Shown here one piece after another: positions 61,103 to 64,000 of a stretch of 64,000 nucleotides of DNA. The DNA comes from Botrytis cinerea B05.10 (Eukaryota; Ascomycota; Leotiomycetes; Helotiales; Sclerotiniaceae): NCBI RefSeq assembly GCF_000143535.2, contig NC_037320.1, positions 2,046,001 through 2,110,000 of the forward strand, given 5' to 3'. A program made the translations under genes and the position numbers. The notes beneath the pieces were generated by a model. That model made no database searches and was not told where the DNA came from. It saw only the letters and a program-made list of their open reading frames with translations. How positions within the stretch are numbered: the first letter of the stretch is position 1; every line of letters begins with the position of its first letter.

Positions 61103-61620
61103 ATGGCCATCACCCGAGTAAGCAAAGTAGTTTTCATTCTCAGATCTACTCAAGAGCCAGTTGAAAATTCCCACTTCCCCATAAGTAAACGCATCAACTC
61201 ACACGGACGGTATCAGCACCTATGCATTTCCAGGTGGCCAGCTCGAGTTTAGTGAAACTCCAGAATAATATGCGACCCGCAGAATTCTCGAAGCGACGGG
61301 TCTACGTGCTTTGAATGTTCGTTTCCTGACTACAGTGAATGACCATATGTCGGATTATGATGAACATTGTGTTAGCTTGTATGCGATATGCGGCATGTGG
61401 TATGCGAGCGTATTGATGGTGGCAAACCACCGTGGGTTGTGGAACTTGAGAAATGCGAGGGGTGGGTGGGAATGGATTGATCCAGGGATCAAAGGATTGG
61501 TCTGTGAAGAACAGGGTAATTTGTTATGGAATGAAGCTCAAAAAAGCTGTTTACGCCTTTTATGAATTGGTTGGACCGGCATCCTATCGTGGTTCTTAGC
61601 AATGGGTGGAATTTCTTTTG
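61103..61620 (+). pseudogene. Nudix hydrolase, decayed
   Basis: The frame from the ATG at 61103 reads MAITRVSKVVFILRS, then PISKRINSHG, as at the start of a MutT/NUDT15-like Nudix protein. After a frame change near 61220 the Nudix box region follows (61228-61305): FPGGQLEFSETPE, a stop (TAA at about 61266), then YATRRILEATGLRALN. The box consensus GX5EX7REUXEEXGU is damaged: the RE-U-x-EE core reads RRILEA. Downstream VRFLTTVNDHMSDYDEHCVSLY matches the usual continuation after the box, then decays. Nudix enzymes hydrolyse nucleoside diphosphate derivatives. The metal-binding glutamates are largely lost, so no activity is expected. Confidence 0.75.
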
Positions 61621-62109
61621 CTTCTTGGTACCTGGTTATGTGTGAACGAGGGTGATAATAGATACAAATATGCTCTTAGATATAACGTGGAGCCATGATA
61701 TCACAGAAAATTTGGTGCATTGGGTTTTGATATGTTAGAATACTCCGTGTGTCATCTTCTGTGAATCGTGAATCGTGATATTCGAGGTGTTGTGCTTTCC
61801 CATAACAGATGCTGGAGTAGACAATATGCTCGTCCTCCCACTATCACAAAGAGAACCAGTCTATTACTTGAAGGGAAGGAATAGAATAAAAACAACAGTA
61901 TATAACAACGGGGAGATCTTTCCAGAAAACTCTTTTCATCATTGCTTCAGCTTACACATTCCTGTAGATTAGTTACTCACAACTGCGGAGAAGTAGTTGT
62001 GGACTTTGATATTGATGCAGATTCCCATATCTGCAACTCGGATCGATTACTACTACTTACCTAGTGGTGTGGTATCTCTATATGCATATTGAGATATCTG
62101 CCGCTGTGG

Positions 62110-62970
62110 TGTTAAAGACGTTTGTGGCTCCTGTTGGTAAGACAAGCTGGTTCGGCGACTGGAGAAGTAGCTCTCGTGCTTCTAAGAAAAGGCAAAGTGA
62201 TAAAAGTAGAAACCAAGTCTCTGTCCGGAGAGGAAAACCGCGTCGCCACGGATGGGCCAGTTGAACTTCTCTTTACTGATTGCAAAATTTCTTTGGTAGG
62301 GATCCTACTTCGATTGAGTAACAACCGGAGTACTTCTAACTAAACGTATCGCTCAAAAATTCGGGGTTTAGTAAGAAGAGCATTTCTACATGTATTGAAG
62401 ACGGGTTTGGAATAGGTCGTAGAGATGATAGTATTATCGGGAGCATATCAGGAGACTGAGCAGTAGATGGAAAGGATGCAAATGATCCACTTGATACTTT
62501 CAAATTTCGGGCTAGGATCTCAGCATCAAAGTCTGGGTTCGTAGGCAAGTGAACTGCTTCGCCATTTTCTTTCGCATCCAGATCAGATACCACGACTGTT
62601 GAAAGTGATACTTGATCCGTATTATATATCGCGCTTGTAAATTTTCTGGAACTGTTCTCACAAACAAGAGCCGAGATCAAGGCTTCGGGTTATTCCCGAT
62701 GATTTCCACTCATATCCCCGCCTAGCAGAAGAACATAACCGAACCAGTGTCTGGAAGAAAAGATATGTGAGGGAAATCTACTACAGACTTGGCATACTCA
62801 AGCATGAAATTAGGAGTTAAGCGCGCCGTAAATGCTTTGGCCCATGATAAACAGGTTACCCCAATGTGTCGCTTAAGCTCCACTATCCAATTGCAAGGAC
62901 CGACAGAGCATACAATGAACGAGAACTTGCTGAGCACTTGCAGATTGACTGGCCAATTCAATGATCAAAG
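62110..62970 (-). pseudogene. Candidate decayed coding region, family unknown
   Basis: Three successive minus-strand frames read like protein but are not joined in one frame. The first is 62961-62722 (containing CNWIVELKRHIGVTCLSWAK and NFMLEYAKSVVDFPHISFLP). The second is 62680-62336 (SALVCENSSRKFTS, VSLSTVVVSDLDAKENGEAV). The third is 62324-62112 (TKEILQSVKRSSTGPSVATR). No GT-AG introns were found that link them cleanly. The family is not recognised. Confidence 0.3.
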
Positions 62971-63797
62971 GTGAACAAACGGACTGACCATGTCAGTCGA
63001 GTAAAACTAGACTACCCTAGTAGAACTGCTCAGGCCGTGAACTGAGGGTAGTTCTAAGCGAGGTAAACGATGATGTGTTGTGTCAAAACTAAATATTTGT
63101 ATAGAGATTTTCCCGGATTTGAGAGTAATCTCTGCTCAAAACTTACATGTGGTATGGTGGCTGTTAATATTATGTTTGAAGGCTCCTACCCAATAATCGT
63201 TGCAGAGTGCAAAGCCCATAATGATCCAATGTAGAACAGTTTGATCCACCCAGTCTATAATCCAAATCATATCTCAAGTCCTTCTTTTCGACGAAAACGG
63301 CTTCCTGGCATAACCCAAAGATCTCGTCAAGAAACACTACCGTTAGCCTCCTCATTCACAATCCGACTCAAACTTTGGAGCTTAAAATTCTTGATGTTTC
63401 ACTCATCTGTCATCGGTGTATTGATGAACGCGGAAGACTTTGAAATTGACCGTTGACTGATGATCGAACTTCGCGATTGACTGCACTATAGTAAATTTGA
63501 GAAATACACAACTAAAGTCTCTTCATCTTCAGACTATGCAAATACATATATGCACGTAAACCCCAACCTCTTCAAAAGAACCTCAGTCTCAAAAATCACA
63601 CTCCAAAAGAAAATGCACCAACTATCTCGCCTATCCTCATCCAGCAACGCAACTTGTGCGGGCGACAAACTAACTCACATGCTTAGTCATAGATCCAACC
63701 CTAACCAAAGCTTCAAAATTCACACTTCCGCCCTAACAAAAATCCCCCAATACTCCCATCCCAAACCCCCCAAAAAACACCCTCAAATTTCCAAAAC

Positions 63798-63802
63798 AAA
63801 AA
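63798..63802 (-). terminator. RNA polymerase III terminator of the tRNA gene
   Basis: A run of five T on the minus strand lies directly after the last tRNA base. Confidence 0.75.
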
Positions 63803-63874
63803 CGACCAGAATGGGACTCGAACCCACAACCTTTGCCACCGGAAAGCAATGCGCTGCCATTGCGCCATCTGGCC
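63803..63874 (-). tRNA. tRNA-Arg (anticodon CCG)
   Basis: The 72-nt minus-strand sequence folds into a full cloverleaf. The acceptor stem is GGCCAGA with TCTGGTC (one G-T pair). The D stem is GCGC/GCGC with loop AATGGCA. The anticodon stem is TTGCT/GGCAA with loop TTCCGGT, giving anticodon CCG for codon CGG. The variable loop has five bases. The T stem is GTGGG/CCCAT with loop TTCGAGT. The discriminator base is G. No intron is present, and the internal A and B boxes are intact. CCA is not encoded, as expected in eukaryotes. Confidence 0.93.
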
Positions 63875-64000
63875 TTTCTGACTAATCAATCTCAGTGGTT
63901 GTTAAAATACATAAACACATTTTATTGTGTACCCCACCGTCGGAATTTCTTCGCGCTTAGAGACCAAGACCGCATTTTGAAGATACTAGCTAGAGATAGG

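Noticed and set aside
1..64000. CRISPR arrays, bacterial operons, viral or prophage genes
   Set aside because: The window is eukaryotic; the tandem repeats are microsatellites without spacers, and no viral hallmark genes were seen.

Overview
The window looks like nuclear DNA of a filamentous ascomycete. The genes carry short (about 50-110 nt) GT-AG introns, lie on both strands in no operons, and are separated by long AT-rich, microsatellite-rich gaps. The protein content (UstYa-type DUF3328, Cch1 calcium channel, PDR-type ABC transporter, fungal P450, Sfh1 with a GATA-like finger) fits Pezizomycotina. A leotiomycete of the Botrytis/Sclerotinia type is my inference from general appearance, not a tested assignment.

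Layout. 1-5.6 kb: gene-free, G/T-rich on the top strand, many short repeats. 5.6-6.6 kb: a four-exon UstYa-like (DUF3328) gene. 7.9-9.3 kb: apparently decayed coding sequence of unknown family. 10.5-17.2 kb: a five-exon gene for the voltage-gated calcium channel Cch1. 19.0-20.8 kb (minus): a large disordered protein of unknown function, with an unusual cluster of CTACGG-like motifs upstream. 22.4-24.8 kb (minus): a four-exon ferroportin-family (SLC40) transporter gene. 26.3-26.6 kb (minus): a small probable gene. 26.6-31 kb: gene-free and repeat-rich. 31-38.2 kb: a decayed accessory island with the C-terminal half of a PDR ABC transporter (minus) and a broken cytochrome P450 (plus), separated by about 3 kb of gene-poor DNA.

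38.9-57.4 kb is a dense, intact, mostly housekeeping block: sfh1 (RSC chromatin remodelling), a Q-rich probable nuclear protein, rpn13 (proteasome ubiquitin receptor) divergent from eL6 (60S ribosome), dipeptidyl peptidase III with a possible mitochondrial presequence, uL6 (60S protein L9), and a cysteine-rich single-pass membrane protein. 57.5-63.8 kb is again gene-poor, holding a Nudix pseudogene and a decayed coding stretch of unknown family. It ends with an intact tRNA-Arg(CCG) on the minus strand.

No complete biosynthetic cluster and no clearly new system is visible. The more distinctive observations are the lone UstYa-like gene, the decayed ABC/P450 island, the CTACGG motif cluster, the alternative DPP III start, and the 51-nt in-frame intron inside the Sfh1 zinc finger. 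Exon boundaries were worked out by hand from reading frame, splice consensus and family similarity; no alignment or transcript data were available.
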